Below, one piece after another: positions 33,783 through 42,021 of a stretch of 53,876 nucleotides of DNA. Origin of the DNA: Nocardia beijingensis NBRC 16342 (GTDB taxonomy: Bacteria; Actinomycetota; Actinomycetes; Mycobacteriales; Mycobacteriaceae); assembly GCF_001612785.1 (NCBI RefSeq), contig NZ_BDBC01000027.1, forward strand, positions 1 through 53,876, written 5' to 3'. The stretch's first letter is position 1. Every line of letters starts with the position of its first letter. A program made the position numbers and the translations under genes. The notes below the pieces were generated by a model, which worked only from the letters and a program-made list of their open reading frames with translations, did not search any database and had not been told where the DNA came from.

Positions 33783-35510
33783 ATGTTCCGTCGTTTCACG
33801 ACCAACGCGCCCGCTGGGGCGCCGCCGGTGGATGATCTGGTGGCAGGCGCGCTGCCGGACCGGGTGCAGATCGCGCACGAGCGGTTGGCCCACCAGGACG
33901 ATCCGGCGCTGCTCGAAGCACTATCGGAGCGTGAGCTCGCCGCCTCCCGCGAGTTGGCCGAGCTCGTGCGTGACTATGAACGCCACGAGAAGCGGGCGCG
34001 CATCCAGGCGGCCGCCGACGCCGCGGAGCGGGTGCGGCGCACGGCCGCCGAACTTGCCGAAAGGGAGGCCGCGGACTTGTTGCGCGCCGCGCAGGCGATC
34101 GGGGAGCAGCGCCACAGCAGCAGCCCGCACGCGAAAGTCGCTCGCCTGCATCAGCGCAAACCCCGGGTGCTGGGCCTGCTTGCCGGAGTCGTCGCGTTCT
34201 CGATGCTGTTCTCCGCGGTCACGGTGCAGCAGAACATCGCGCCGACCGGCGGCGCGACCAACCCGATGTTCTGGCTGTCCTACGGCTTGGAGGCGCTGAT
34301 CAGCGCGGTGCTGGTCGCGCTGATGCTGTCCACCGGTGACACCGCAGAATGGGGTGTGATCGACCGGTTGTGGCAGGTCTACACCGTCGAGGGCGTCTTG
34401 CTGACGGCGAGTATCGCCTTGAACACGTTCCCGTACTTCCGGTCGGGCGACATGGCAGGCATCGGCATCCACGCGATCGCGCCGATCATGATCGGCGTCG
34501 CGCTCGTCACGCACCGGCTCGTCGCCGAGCGATACGGGCGCGCGATCGAGCAAGCGACCGCCGCCGTGCCCGACCATGAGGATCTTCAGGAACGGCTGGC
34601 GGCGCTCACCCAGGTCGGTGGCGCGGGGAACCAGATCCTGCCGAGCATCCTCATGGAGCCGACGGCGACCGTTCGCCGCGAGAGCGAACCCGCGAGCGCC
34701 GAAGCGCCCGCGCCCGGCGCGGAGGGTGCGGCCGGACCACAGACCGAACAGCACGCCGCGTCGGGGCAGCCCGCCCCTGCGGCCGAAGTCGCCACGCCCC
34801 CTGTTCCCGCGCCCGAACTCACGGAGCTGTGGTTTGCTACGACGCCGCTGCCCGCGGTCGAACGGGTTGCCGCGGGCGGTCCAGAAGCGCCCGTGGAAGC
34901 CAGTCCGGACGAGGCCGTTCTCGACGCGCGGTTGGCGGCGGCGGTGCGGCAGACGCTCAACCGGATCCGGTCGGTCAAGCAGCCCGAGCCGGGCGAGCAG
35001 CCGGCGCAGCCTCCGGCCGCGCCCCAGCCGAGCGCACCCGCGGTCGCGGAGGCTGCCGACGGGCATGACGTGCGCGGCGAGGTCCCTCGGACAGGTCCCG
35101 CGCCGGCGGCTCACGGCACGGTCGTCGAGCACGACGCGCGCTTCCAGGCCACCGAGGTGAATCCCCAGCGCAACGATCGTGACGTGATGGCGGGGGTCAC
35201 CGAGCACGCCGTGCGCGCGGAGGCCGCCGAGGTGGACCCCCAGCCCGACGATCGTGACGCGGTGACGGGTGCCACCGTGCACGTCGTGCGCGCGGAGGCC
35301 GCCGAGGTGCATCCGGAATCGAATGGCGCCGCGCCGGAACCGCTCGGTGCCATGGCCCAGCACTATGGACCCGGCGCCGCGGGCGACGATCAAGCGCCGC
35401 GAATGGAACACGTGGCACCGGTCGCGGCCGTGCAGTCGGCTCCGATCCCGCAGGCCCCGCAGGACGCCGCACCGCGCGCGGCCAACGAACCTCAGCTCAC
35501 CACTCGATGA
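33783..35510 (+). CDS. Multi-span membrane protein with coiled coil and repeat tail (DUF2637-like?)
   Basis: 575 residues from ATG 33783 (GAAAGG upstream). Residues ~25–115 are a charged helical coiled-coil region. Residues ~128–250 hold about four membrane segments (VLGLLAGVVAFSMLFSAV, FWLSYGLEALISAVLVALML, AGIGIHAIAPIMIGVALV). The remaining ~300 residues are Pro/Ala/Glu-rich and disordered-looking, with two 25-residue repeats and a third partial (RAEAAEV). The membrane core resembles DUF2637/Spd-type proteins in outline, but I would not insist. The C-terminus AANEPQLTTR ends inside a hairpin, and 150 bases later the same ten-residue ending recurs in frame (AANDPQLTIR). Confidence 0.7.
   Translation: MFRRFTTNAPAGAPPVDDLVAGALPDRVQIAHERLAHQDDPALLEALSERELAASRELAELVRDYERHEKRARIQAAADAAERVRRTAAELAEREAADLLRAAQAIGEQRHSSSPHAKVARLHQRKPRVLGLLAGVVAFSMLFSAVTVQQNIAPTGGATNPMFWLSYGLEALISAVLVALMLSTGDTAEWGVIDRLWQVYTVEGVLLTASIALNTFPYFRSGDMAGIGIHAIAPIMIGVALVTHRLVAERYGRAIEQATAAVPDHEDLQERLAALTQVGGAGNQILPSILMEPTATVRRESEPASAEAPAPGAEGAAGPQTEQHAASGQPAPAAEVATPPVPAPELTELWFATTPLPAVERVAAGGPEAPVEASPDEAVLDARLAAAVRQTLNRIRSVKQPEPGEQPAQPPAAPQPSAPAVAEAADGHDVRGEVPRTGPAPAAHGTVVEHDARFQATEVNPQRNDRDVMAGVTEHAVRAEAAEVDPQPDDRDAVTGATVHVVRAEAAEVHPESNGAAPEPLGAMAQHYGPGAAGDDQAPRMEHVAPVAAVQSAPIPQAPQDAAPRAANEPQLTTR
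35128..35310 (+). repeat. 75-bp in-frame repeats within the membrane-protein tail
   Basis: Two full 25-residue units and one partial unit, with the shared pattern H-x-x-R-x-(E/Q)-A-x-E-V-x-P-(Q/E). The DNA copies are about as similar as the protein copies. Confidence 0.7.
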
Positions 35511-35670
35511 GCTGAGCGGCACGGCGATTCGGTTCGACCACAGCCTGTTCAGCGGAGCGCGGCTCGATGCGCTGGTTCGCATGTTCCGGTCCGATTGCGC
35601 AGGCACGGGAGGACGCTGCCATACCGCGCGGCCAACGATCCTCAGCTCACCATTCGGTGAGCTGAGCGGT
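35475..35670 (+). repeat. 150-bp-spaced duplicate of the gene's 3' end with hairpins
   Basis: The ~40-base segment GCGCGGCCAACGA…GAGCTGAGCGG occurs at ~35478–35519 and again at ~35628–35669, exactly 150 bases apart. Each copy contains CTCAGCTCA-N8-TGAGCTGAG (35491–35516 and 35641–35666) with a stop codon in the stem. The interval is open in the gene's frame, so readthrough of the first stop would add 50 residues and end on the second copy's stop (35658–35660). Confidence 0.85.
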
Positions 35671-35946
35671 GTCGGATCGTCGCTGGGCGCAGCGATGTAC
35701 CGGCCGAACGCCGTGCGAATTCGCGCGCCATCGGTCACGCGGGGTGCCGTGCCCTGGTGCCTCTGTGGAGTTGTCACCACACGCGTGCGGGCGAATTCAA
35801 GTGCCGCGCCTCGATTCTGTCGCTCATAGCGAAGGCCATCTGTGGACTCGGGCGTTCGCGCGAAGCGAGCATGGACGACCCGCTGGGGTGTGAACATCGA
35901 GGGGTGGTCCGGCGTACCGGGCGCAGTGCCTCGGCGTGGCGGGTCC
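35511..35946. other. Spacer after the membrane-protein gene
   Basis: The first 150 bases are the in-frame extension ending in the duplicated tail. Beyond 35670 no gene is supported. The two hairpins may both serve as terminators. Confidence 0.4.
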
Positions 35947-36285
35947 TCAGCCCTGCGCCTGCAGACTCCAGGTGCGTCCGTCGGGATCGCGCACCGTCAT
36001 TTCCTTTGTGCCGTAATGGGTCGCCTCGAACGGTGCGACCACGTCGATGTCTTCGTTCGGCCGGAACGAGTCGGCGTCGGTGACGGTGAGGACCAGTTGG
36101 GTGCGCGGCGTCTGATTGTTCGGGATCTCCGCGATGAAGACGTAAGGCCCGTCGCCGTTGCGGAACAGTCCGGAGCTGTGGTCGGTGGTGAATTCCGGCT
36201 CGTAGCCGAGGGCTTGGAAGAATCTCGCCGTCTTGCCCCAGTTGTGCGTCTCCACGTGCACGCCCTCGATGCCCCGCGTCGTCAT
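35947..36285 (-). CDS. VOC-fold protein in an RHH operon
   Basis: 112 residues. GIEGVHVETHNWGKTARFFQALGYEPEF opens the domain and HYGTKEMTVRDPDGRTWSLQ closes it, as in bleomycin-resistance/glyoxalase-like proteins. ATG 36285 follows AAGGAGA. It is the second gene after the RHH regulator (20-base gap). Likely a small-molecule binder or enzyme under RHH control; substrate unknown. Confidence 0.87.
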   Translation of the reverse strand: MTTRGIEGVHVETHNWGKTARFFQALGYEPEFTTDHSSGLFRNGDGPYVFIAEIPNNQTPRTQLVLTVTDADSFRPNEDIDVVAPFEATHYGTKEMTVRDPDGRTWSLQAQG

Positions 36286-36305
36286 ATCGCTCTCCTTCGG
36301 TCGCT

Positions 36306-36458
36306 TCAGCTGTCGGTGGTGTCGTCGAGATAAGCGCGCAACGCGTCCGCGACCAGCGCGGACAGGGACGTGCCCGACTCGATGGCGCGGAATTTCACCT
36401 GCTTGATCAGACCGATCGGCAAGTACACGTTGAACTGTTTCACTTCCTCGTCGCCCAC
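36306..36458 (-). CDS. Ribbon–helix–helix (CopG/Arc-type) regulator
   Basis: 50 residues from GTG 36458; a stop lies upstream in the same frame, so this is the only usable start. The pattern VKQFNVYLPIGLIKQVKFRA then SGTSLSALVADALRAYLDD is a clear RHH: a beta strand followed by two helices. RHH dimers bind short palindromes, and TGCTAGCATGCTAGCA lies 9 bases upstream of the start. No toxin follows; the partner gene is a VOC protein instead. Confidence 0.88.
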   Translation of the reverse strand: MGDEEVKQFNVYLPIGLIKQVKFRAIESGTSLSALVADALRAYLDDTTDS

Positions 36459-36466
36459 CCGGCAAA

Positions 36467-36490
36467 TGCTAGCATGCTAGCAAGCTAGCG
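36467..36490. promoter_or_regulatory. TGCTAGCA operator array
   Basis: TGCTAGCATGCTAGCA (36467–36482) is a perfect 16-bp palindrome and also a tandem repeat of TGCTAGCA. A third half-site AGCTAGCG follows (36483–36490). It sits between the RHH start and the divergent MoxR gene. It is the probable RHH binding site. Confidence 0.8.
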
Positions 36491-36531
36491 CCTAGCGGTT
36501 TCTTTCGGTCGACCCGATGGCCGAATGGACG

Positions 36532-36537
36532 TAGCGT
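36532..36537 (+). promoter_or_regulatory. Putative -10 box of the MoxR gene (leaderless)
   Basis: TAGCGT fits TANNNT and ends 7 bases before the GTG at 36545; no Shine-Dalgarno. A convincing -35 box was not found. Confidence 0.35.
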
Positions 36538-36544
36538 CGAATTC

Positions 36545-37939
36545 GTGAAAGTTCCCGAACACCTGCCCACGACCGCGGGCGAACTGCGTTCGGCCGGCTA
36601 TCTGCCGCGTGGCGTGAAGACCGAGATCCGCGAGAACCTCCTGGCGCTGTTGAGTTCCGGCGGCGACCCGTGGCCCGGCATCGTCGGGTTCGACCGGACG
36701 GTCGTGCCGCAGCTGGAACGCGCCCTGCTGGCGGGACACGACGTCGTGCTGCTCGGCGAGCGCGGCCAGGGCAAGACCCGGCTGCTGCGTACCCTGGCCG
36801 GTCTGCTGGACGAATGGACGCCCGTGATCGCGGGCGCCGAGCTGGGCGAGCATCCGCTCGACCCGATCAGCCCGGCCGGTCGCAGGCTGGCCGCCGAACT
36901 CGGCGACGATCTGCCCGTCGCGTGGCGGCATCGGTCGCAGCGGTACGCCGAGAAGCTGGCCACGCCGGACACCTCCGTCGGCGACCTGATCGGCGACGTC
37001 GATCCGGTGAAGGTGGCCGAGGGCCGCAGCCTCGGTGACCCGGAGACCATCCACTTCGGACTCGTCCCGCGCGCGCATCGTGGCATCGTGGCGATCAACG
37101 AGTTGCCCGACCTCGCCGAACGCATCCAGGTCGCGCTGCTGAACGTGATGGAGGAGCGCGACATCCAGGTTCGCGGCTACACCTTGCGGCTGCCGCTGGA
37201 CGTGCTGCTCGTCGCGACCGCGAACCCCGAGGACTACACCAACCGCGGCCGGATCATCACGCCGCTGAAAGACCGTTTCGGCGCGGAGATCCGCACCCAC
37301 TACCCGCTCAGCGTGGCGGCGGAGGTGGCGCTGGTGCGCCAGGAGGCGGAGCTGGTGGCCGAGGTGGGCGATCCGCTGATCGAGGTGCTCGCGCGGTTCG
37401 TGCGGCAATTGCGCGAGTCGTCCGCGATCGACCAGCGGTCCGGCGTGTCGGCGCGTTTCGCCGTCGCCGCGGCCGAGACGGTGGCGGCGGCGGCCTTGCG
37501 CAGGTCCGCGGTGACGGGGGAGAGCCCGGCCGTGGCGCGTCCGGTCGACCTGGAATCCGTCCCCGCGGTATTGCGCGGCAAGCTGGAGTTCGAGTCCGGC
37601 GAGGAGGGGCGTGAGCAGGAACATCTCACCCATCTGCTGCGCCGCTCGTTCTCCGAGACGGCGCGTGCCTTGCTCGGCGGACTGAACCTGCGGCCGCTGG
37701 CCGACGCGGTCGGCGACGGGCATCTGGTCACCACCGGGGAACGCGTGCCGGGCGAGCAGGTCCTCTCGGCGCTGCCCGAGCTGCCCATCCTGCACGAAGT
37801 GGCCGGACGGCTCGGCGTCGACGCGGCCGATCCGCCGCCGCGAATCGCCTCGGCTGTCGAATTCGCCTTGGAGGCGCTCTACCTGGCCCGGCAGATCGCG
37901 AAAGATTCCGACGACGGGCTGGCGGTGTACGGCCGATGA
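36545..37939 (+). CDS. MoxR-like AAA+ ATPase (Rv0958-like)
   Basis: 464 residues. Walker A GERGQGKT (71–78); Walker B region GIVAINELPDLAERIQVALLNVMEERDIQVRG, where the usual DE is NE; sensor 1 LLVATANPEDYTNRGRIITPLKDRFGAEI; arginine-rich C-terminal lid. This is the Mg-chelatase-subunit-like branch, matching what I know of M. tuberculosis Rv0958. Such ATPases act with a VWA protein as chaperones that load metals or assemble complexes. The VWA gene follows after 25 bases. Confidence 0.9.
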   Translation: MKVPEHLPTTAGELRSAGYLPRGVKTEIRENLLALLSSGGDPWPGIVGFDRTVVPQLERALLAGHDVVLLGERGQGKTRLLRTLAGLLDEWTPVIAGAELGEHPLDPISPAGRRLAAELGDDLPVAWRHRSQRYAEKLATPDTSVGDLIGDVDPVKVAEGRSLGDPETIHFGLVPRAHRGIVAINELPDLAERIQVALLNVMEERDIQVRGYTLRLPLDVLLVATANPEDYTNRGRIITPLKDRFGAEIRTHYPLSVAAEVALVRQEAELVAEVGDPLIEVLARFVRQLRESSAIDQRSGVSARFAVAAAETVAAAALRRSAVTGESPAVARPVDLESVPAVLRGKLEFESGEEGREQEHLTHLLRRSFSETARALLGGLNLRPLADAVGDGHLVTTGERVPGEQVLSALPELPILHEVAGRLGVDAADPPPRIASAVEFALEALYLARQIAKDSDDGLAVYGR

Positions 37940-37964
37940 CCACCGCTGTTCCCGGCGAGGAATC

Positions 37965-39914
37965 GTGACCACCCCCGATCGCTACTCCTACGGCCCGTAT
38001 CACGACGGACCGGATCCGTTGGCGCCTCCGCTGGACCTGCGGGAAGCGCTGGATCTCATCGGGCGCGATGTGATGGAGGGCAGCTCCCCGCGCAACGCCA
38101 TGCAGGAGCTGTTGCGGCGCGGCACCCGCACCACGCCGGGGCTGGAGGAGCTGACCCGCAGGTTGTGGCAGCGCCGCGCCGAGATCGCCCGCAGCCACCG
38201 CTTGGACGGCACGTTGCAGCAAGTCCGGGCATTGCTGGAAGAGGCGCTGGAAGCCGAGCGTGGCGCGCTGTTCCCCGACCCCTCCGACGACGCCAGGTTC
38301 GCCGAAGCGCAGCTGGACGCCCTGCCGTCGAGCACGGCCGCCGCCGTCACCGAACTGGCCGACTACCCCTGGCGATCGGAGACCGGCCGCGAGAACTACC
38401 AGAAGATTCGCGACCTGCTCGGCCGCGAACTACTGGAGTCGCGCTTCCAGGGCATGAAAGAGGCTTTGCGGAACACCACCGCGCAGGACGTCGAGCGGGT
38501 CAGGCGGATGATGTCCGACCTCAACGACCTGCTCGCCGCCCACGCCAGGGGCGAGAACACCGAGCAGCGGTTCGCCGAGTTCATGGCCGAGCACGGCGAG
38601 TTCTTCCCGGAGAACCCGCGCGACACCGAGGAATTGATCGACGCGCTCGCGGCCCGCGCCGCCGCCGCGCAGCGCATGATGAACTCGATGTCCGAGCAGC
38701 AGCGTGCGGAGTTGTCCGAGCTGATCGGCCAGGCGTTCGGCGATCCGGCGATCGCCCAGCAGGTCGCCGCGCTGGACGCGAATCTGCGCGCGCTGCGCCC
38801 CGGCGAGGACTGGAACTCCGCGCGGCGCTTCCGCGGCGAGGATCCGCTCGGTCTCGGCGCGGGCGCGCAGGCGCTACAGGACCTCGCCGAACTCGACGCG
38901 CTCGCCGAGCAACTCGGCCAGTCCTACGCGGGCGCCCGGCTCGAGGACATCGACCTGGACGCGCTGGAGCGCCACCTCGGCGCGGACGCGAGCGTGGACG
39001 CCGCGCGGCTGGCCGAACTGGAACGCGAATTGCGCAGGCAGGGCATCTTCGAGCGAGCGCAGGACGGCTCGCTGCGGTTGACGCCCAAGGCTCTGCGCCG
39101 GCTCGGCGAGACGGCGCTGCGTGACGTCGTCGGGCGCTTGCGTTCCCGGCGCGGAGAACGGGACACCGCCCTGGCCGGGGCCGCGGGTGAGCCGACCGGT
39201 GGCTCAAGGGCCTGGCGCTTCGGCGACACCGAGCCGTGGGACGTGTCGCGGACAGTGCGCAATGCCGTGCTGCGGTCGGCGTCGACGGGGGATCGGCGGG
39301 TGCGGCTGGACGTGTCCGATGTCGAGATCATGGAGACCGAGCAGCGCTCCAGGGCCGCCGTCGCGCTGTGTGTCGACACGTCCTGGTCGATGGTGCAGGA
39401 CGGCAGATGGGTGCCGATGAAGCGCACCGCTCTCGCGCTGCACCACCTGATCGGCACCAGGTTCCGCTCCGACGCCCTGAGCGTGATCACCTTCGGCAGG
39501 CACGCGACGACCGTCGACATCGGCGAACTCACGGCGCTGGAAGGGGTGTGGGAACAGGGCACCAACCTGCACCACGCGCTGCTGCTGGCCGCCGCGCACC
39601 TGCGCAGGCACCCCGACGCGGTGCCGGTCGTGCTCGTCGTCACCGACGGTGAACCGACCGCCCACCTGGAACCGGACGGAGAGACCTACTTCAACTGGCC
39701 GCCAGCGCAGCGCACGCTGGCCGTGACGATGGCGCAGGTCGACGCCTTGGCCAAACTGGGCGCGTCGGTGACGGTCTTCATGCTCGGCGATGACCCGCGC
39801 CTGGCCGCGTTCGTCGATCTGATGGCCCGCCGCAGCGGCGGCCGCGTGGTGGCGCCCGACCTCGACGGCTTGGGCGCCGCCGTGGTGAGCGACTACCTGC
39901 GCGGCAGGCGCTGA
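37965..39914 (+). CDS. VWA-domain protein, partner of the MoxR ATPase (Rv0959-like)
   Basis: 649 residues. Residues ~1–440 are helical and charged. The von Willebrand A domain occupies ~455–645 with an intact MIDAS: DTSWS (D471), a Thr in WEQGTNLHHALLLAA and the acidic loop VTDGEPT. GTG 37965 follows GAGGAA. It pairs with the upstream ATPase as MoxR–VWA systems do; the client is unknown. Confidence 0.9.
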   Translation: MTTPDRYSYGPYHDGPDPLAPPLDLREALDLIGRDVMEGSSPRNAMQELLRRGTRTTPGLEELTRRLWQRRAEIARSHRLDGTLQQVRALLEEALEAERGALFPDPSDDARFAEAQLDALPSSTAAAVTELADYPWRSETGRENYQKIRDLLGRELLESRFQGMKEALRNTTAQDVERVRRMMSDLNDLLAAHARGENTEQRFAEFMAEHGEFFPENPRDTEELIDALAARAAAAQRMMNSMSEQQRAELSELIGQAFGDPAIAQQVAALDANLRALRPGEDWNSARRFRGEDPLGLGAGAQALQDLAELDALAEQLGQSYAGARLEDIDLDALERHLGADASVDAARLAELERELRRQGIFERAQDGSLRLTPKALRRLGETALRDVVGRLRSRRGERDTALAGAAGEPTGGSRAWRFGDTEPWDVSRTVRNAVLRSASTGDRRVRLDVSDVEIMETEQRSRAAVALCVDTSWSMVQDGRWVPMKRTALALHHLIGTRFRSDALSVITFGRHATTVDIGELTALEGVWEQGTNLHHALLLAAAHLRRHPDAVPVVLVVTDGEPTAHLEPDGETYFNWPPAQRTLAVTMAQVDALAKLGASVTVFMLGDDPRLAAFVDLMARRSGGRVVAPDLDGLGAAVVSDYLRGRR

Positions 39915-40324
39915 AGTCGCGGCTCGTCGGGGTCGATCTGGTAATTGCTACGAGATCACTACTGGCCCTTCCGGTGTCCCGAACCGCTCCCGCCGCGGAG
40001 TGCCGGGCACGGCGAGCGGCCTTCTGCGGCCGTGCGGTTGCGGCCGTACACCTTCGTGCGTGCGCGGTCGCAGGCGTGTCGCGAAAGTGGCACGGGGGCA
40101 GTCGGGCGGCCGTATCGAGGATTTATTGTGTCGGACTCGGCGTGTCGGAAACAAAAACCGAAAGGTATGAATACCAATAGGTATGAATACCGCAAGGTAT
40201 TTATTACCGGTTTCCAGGGCCGATGTTTTTTACCGGAAATTTCTCACCGATTTGCTGTACAGCGCGCGGCGCCCGTGTGTAGCGTCTGGAACCCGTAAAC
40301 CCCTCCCATGACAAGTGGTGGCGT
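39915..40324. other. Spacer upstream of the roadblock operon
   Basis: 410 bases with no supported gene. It holds three GGTAT-type palindromes at 40164–40208 and then a promoter-like region (for example TAGCGT at 40280–40285) before GTG 40325. Confidence 0.5.
40164..40208. promoter_or_regulatory. Three evenly spaced GGTAT…ATACC palindromes
   Basis: GGTAT-GA-ATACC at 40164–40175 and 40180–40191, and GGTATTTATTACC at 40196–40208. Start-to-start spacing is exactly 16 bases. The A/T-rich patch stands out in a G+C-rich spacer. Likely an operator array for a dimeric regulator controlling the downstream operon. The gene for that regulator is not adjacent. Confidence 0.75.
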
Positions 40325-40711
40325 GTGATCGGAATCGACGGCTGTCTGAAGCGCATCATGGATATTCCCGGTGCGCGCAGCGTGACGCTGGTTGACGGAG
40401 CGAGCGGTCTCGCGATCGCCGCGGACGGCAGGCACGACTTGGTGGACGAGCACGAAGATGCCGCGGCCACAACGGATGTGGTGCGCGCGGTGCTGGCCTG
40501 CCCGGCATTGTCGACCGAGGGCGACGACGTCACCGAGATCATCGTCTGCGGCACTCGCGGATATCACCTGCTGAACCTGGTGAACGGCGATTTCGACGGA
40601 CGGCTTTTCGTGCACGTGCTGTTCGACGCGGACGCCGGAAATCTCGCGATGGCGCGATACCAACTGCGCGGAATTCTCGACGAATCGGCCGAGGACGCTC
40701 ATGAGCCCTGA
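40325..40711 (+). CDS. Roadblock/LC7-like protein 1
   Basis: 128 residues from GTG 40325. The alpha/beta order (helix CLKRIMDIPG, strand SVTLVDGASGLAIAA, helix ATTDVVRAVLAC, strand VTEIIVCGTRGYHLLNLV, strand LFVHVLFDADAGNLAMARYQLRGI) is that of roadblock/LC7 domains. Its end (LAMARYQLRGILDE) closely matches roadblock protein 3 (LALARHRLRGIEED). Such domains dimerise and control Ras-like GTPases such as MglA, but no GTPase is encoded here. Its stop overlaps the next gene by 11 bases. Confidence 0.72.
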   Translation: MIGIDGCLKRIMDIPGARSVTLVDGASGLAIAADGRHDLVDEHEDAAATTDVVRAVLACPALSTEGDDVTEIIVCGTRGYHLLNLVNGDFDGRLFVHVLFDADAGNLAMARYQLRGILDESAEDAHEP

Positions 40712-41534
40712 ACTCGCGGTCGAATTGCGGCGGCTGGAGCAGGAGGGACGGACGGGGGTGCTGCGCGCGGGCGACGGTGCTTTCCATCTCGCCGAAGGCG
40801 CGATCGTTTCCGCCGACTGCCGCCGCACCACCGGGCTGGACCGGCTGGTCGTCGAAGCGGGCGTGGCGACCGCCGAGGACTGGCGGCGCGCCGACGCGGG
40901 CGATCCAGGCCGTGTGCTGGGGCGACCACGGCTGGAGACCCTCGCGATGCTGTCGGTGTTCGATGCCGCCTATTTCCTGCTCGCCTCGCCCGCCGTCCCG
41001 GAGTTCCGCCCGGCCCCGCCGCACTGGCTGGCCCCGGTCTGCCACATCACGCCCCGTGCTCTCGTGCAGGAGTGCGCGCGGCGCGGCGATCCCGGCTCCG
41101 GGCCGTGGCCCGCCGACCTGGTCGATCGCGTGCCGGTCGTGCCGGTCCGCCGGGTGCGGCGACGGCGCCTGGTGCTCACCGGAGGACAGGCCGAGGTGCT
41201 GGCAGCCGTCGACGGCAGGCGCAGCGTCGCGGGCATCGGCCGGGAACTCGGCCGCACCACCTACGGATGCCTGGTGGCGGTGCGGGATCTGACCGCGGCG
41301 GGTCTGATCGAGCCGCCCGTCGCGGCGCGGGTCTCCGTGGCGGCCGGGCCGGTCGCGCCCGAGCCGGTGCGCACCGAGCCCGCGGCGGTCCCACCCGCGC
41401 TCGCCGAGCCGGGGCGGCTTCCCCGCCGGCGCGGTAGGCATTCGGCGCCACCCGCCCCGCTCACCGATCCGTTGGAGCCGCCGGATCGTGACCTGCTCGT
41501 CCGCCTGCAAGCGGCTTTGGAGGAGCTCGCGTGA
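40701..41534 (+). CDS. Unknown protein of the roadblock operon (DUF4388-like N-terminus?)
   Basis: 277 residues. The first ~110 residues (LRRLEQEGRTGVLRAGDGAFHLAEGAIVSADC, LETLAMLSVFDAAYFLL) have the sense-and-respond outline of DUF4388/PatA-type domains. Residues ~150–210 look like a winged helix (LTGGQAEVLAAVDGRRSVAGIGRELGRTTYGCLVAVRDLTAAGLIE). A Pro-rich linker and a short terminal helix complete it. It could bind DNA or act as a scaffold. It overlaps its upstream neighbour by 11 bases and its downstream neighbour by 4 (GTGA). Confidence 0.6.
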   Translation: MSPELAVELRRLEQEGRTGVLRAGDGAFHLAEGAIVSADCRRTTGLDRLVVEAGVATAEDWRRADAGDPGRVLGRPRLETLAMLSVFDAAYFLLASPAVPEFRPAPPHWLAPVCHITPRALVQECARRGDPGSGPWPADLVDRVPVVPVRRVRRRRLVLTGGQAEVLAAVDGRRSVAGIGRELGRTTYGCLVAVRDLTAAGLIEPPVAARVSVAAGPVAPEPVRTEPAAVPPALAEPGRLPRRRGRHSAPPAPLTDPLEPPDRDLLVRLQAALEELA

Positions 41535-42010
41535 CCGCGCGGAAGAAACTGCTCGGCGATTGGATGGGAAGAAGGTTGACGAAGGTGGCGATGTCCGGAC
41601 CCGAACCGAACGTGGCGGTGCTCGGCGAGCTGAAGGCGCTGCGCGATCGCGTTCCCCGGCTGACCGGCGCGCTGGTCGCGTCGAACGACGGGCTGCTCGT
41701 CGCCCACGATCTGCCCCCGCAGATCGAGCCGAACGGGATGGCCGCCATGGCCGCTTCGCAGCTGTCGCTGTCGCATCGGCTGGCCACCACCGCGCACGGC
41801 GGCGGCTTCAGCGAGGTCGTGGTGCACGGCACCGGCGGGCACGTGGTCATCTACGCCGCGGGCTGGACCTCGCTGACCGTCTTGGCCGCGCCCGAGGTGA
41901 ACATCGGCCGGCTGCACCTGGAATCCCGTCCGGCCGCCCGCGCGATCGCCGACTTGCTGACGTCGGTGACCGCAGGCGCGGGAAGCGAACAAGCAACGAA
42001 AACCCACTGA
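41531..42010 (+). CDS. Roadblock/LC7 protein 2
   Basis: 159 residues from GTG 41531. After a ~30-residue basic leader comes a clear roadblock domain: LRDRVPRLTGALVASNDGLLVAHDL, MAAMAASQLSLSHRLA, FSEVVVHGTGGHVVIYAAG and LTVLAAPEVNIGRLHLESRPAARAIADLL. This is the form found in actinobacterial conservons (CvnB-like). Start overlaps the upstream stop. Confidence 0.85.
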   Translation: MTARKKLLGDWMGRRLTKVAMSGPEPNVAVLGELKALRDRVPRLTGALVASNDGLLVAHDLPPQIEPNGMAAMAASQLSLSHRLATTAHGGGFSEVVVHGTGGHVVIYAAGWTSLTVLAAPEVNIGRLHLESRPAARAIADLLTSVTAGAGSEQATKTH

Positions 42011-42021
42011 AAGGAACACTT

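Noticed and set aside
36306..36458. RHH gene as an antitoxin of a toxin–antitoxin pair
   Set aside because: No toxin-like gene is adjacent; the downstream partner is a VOC-fold protein.
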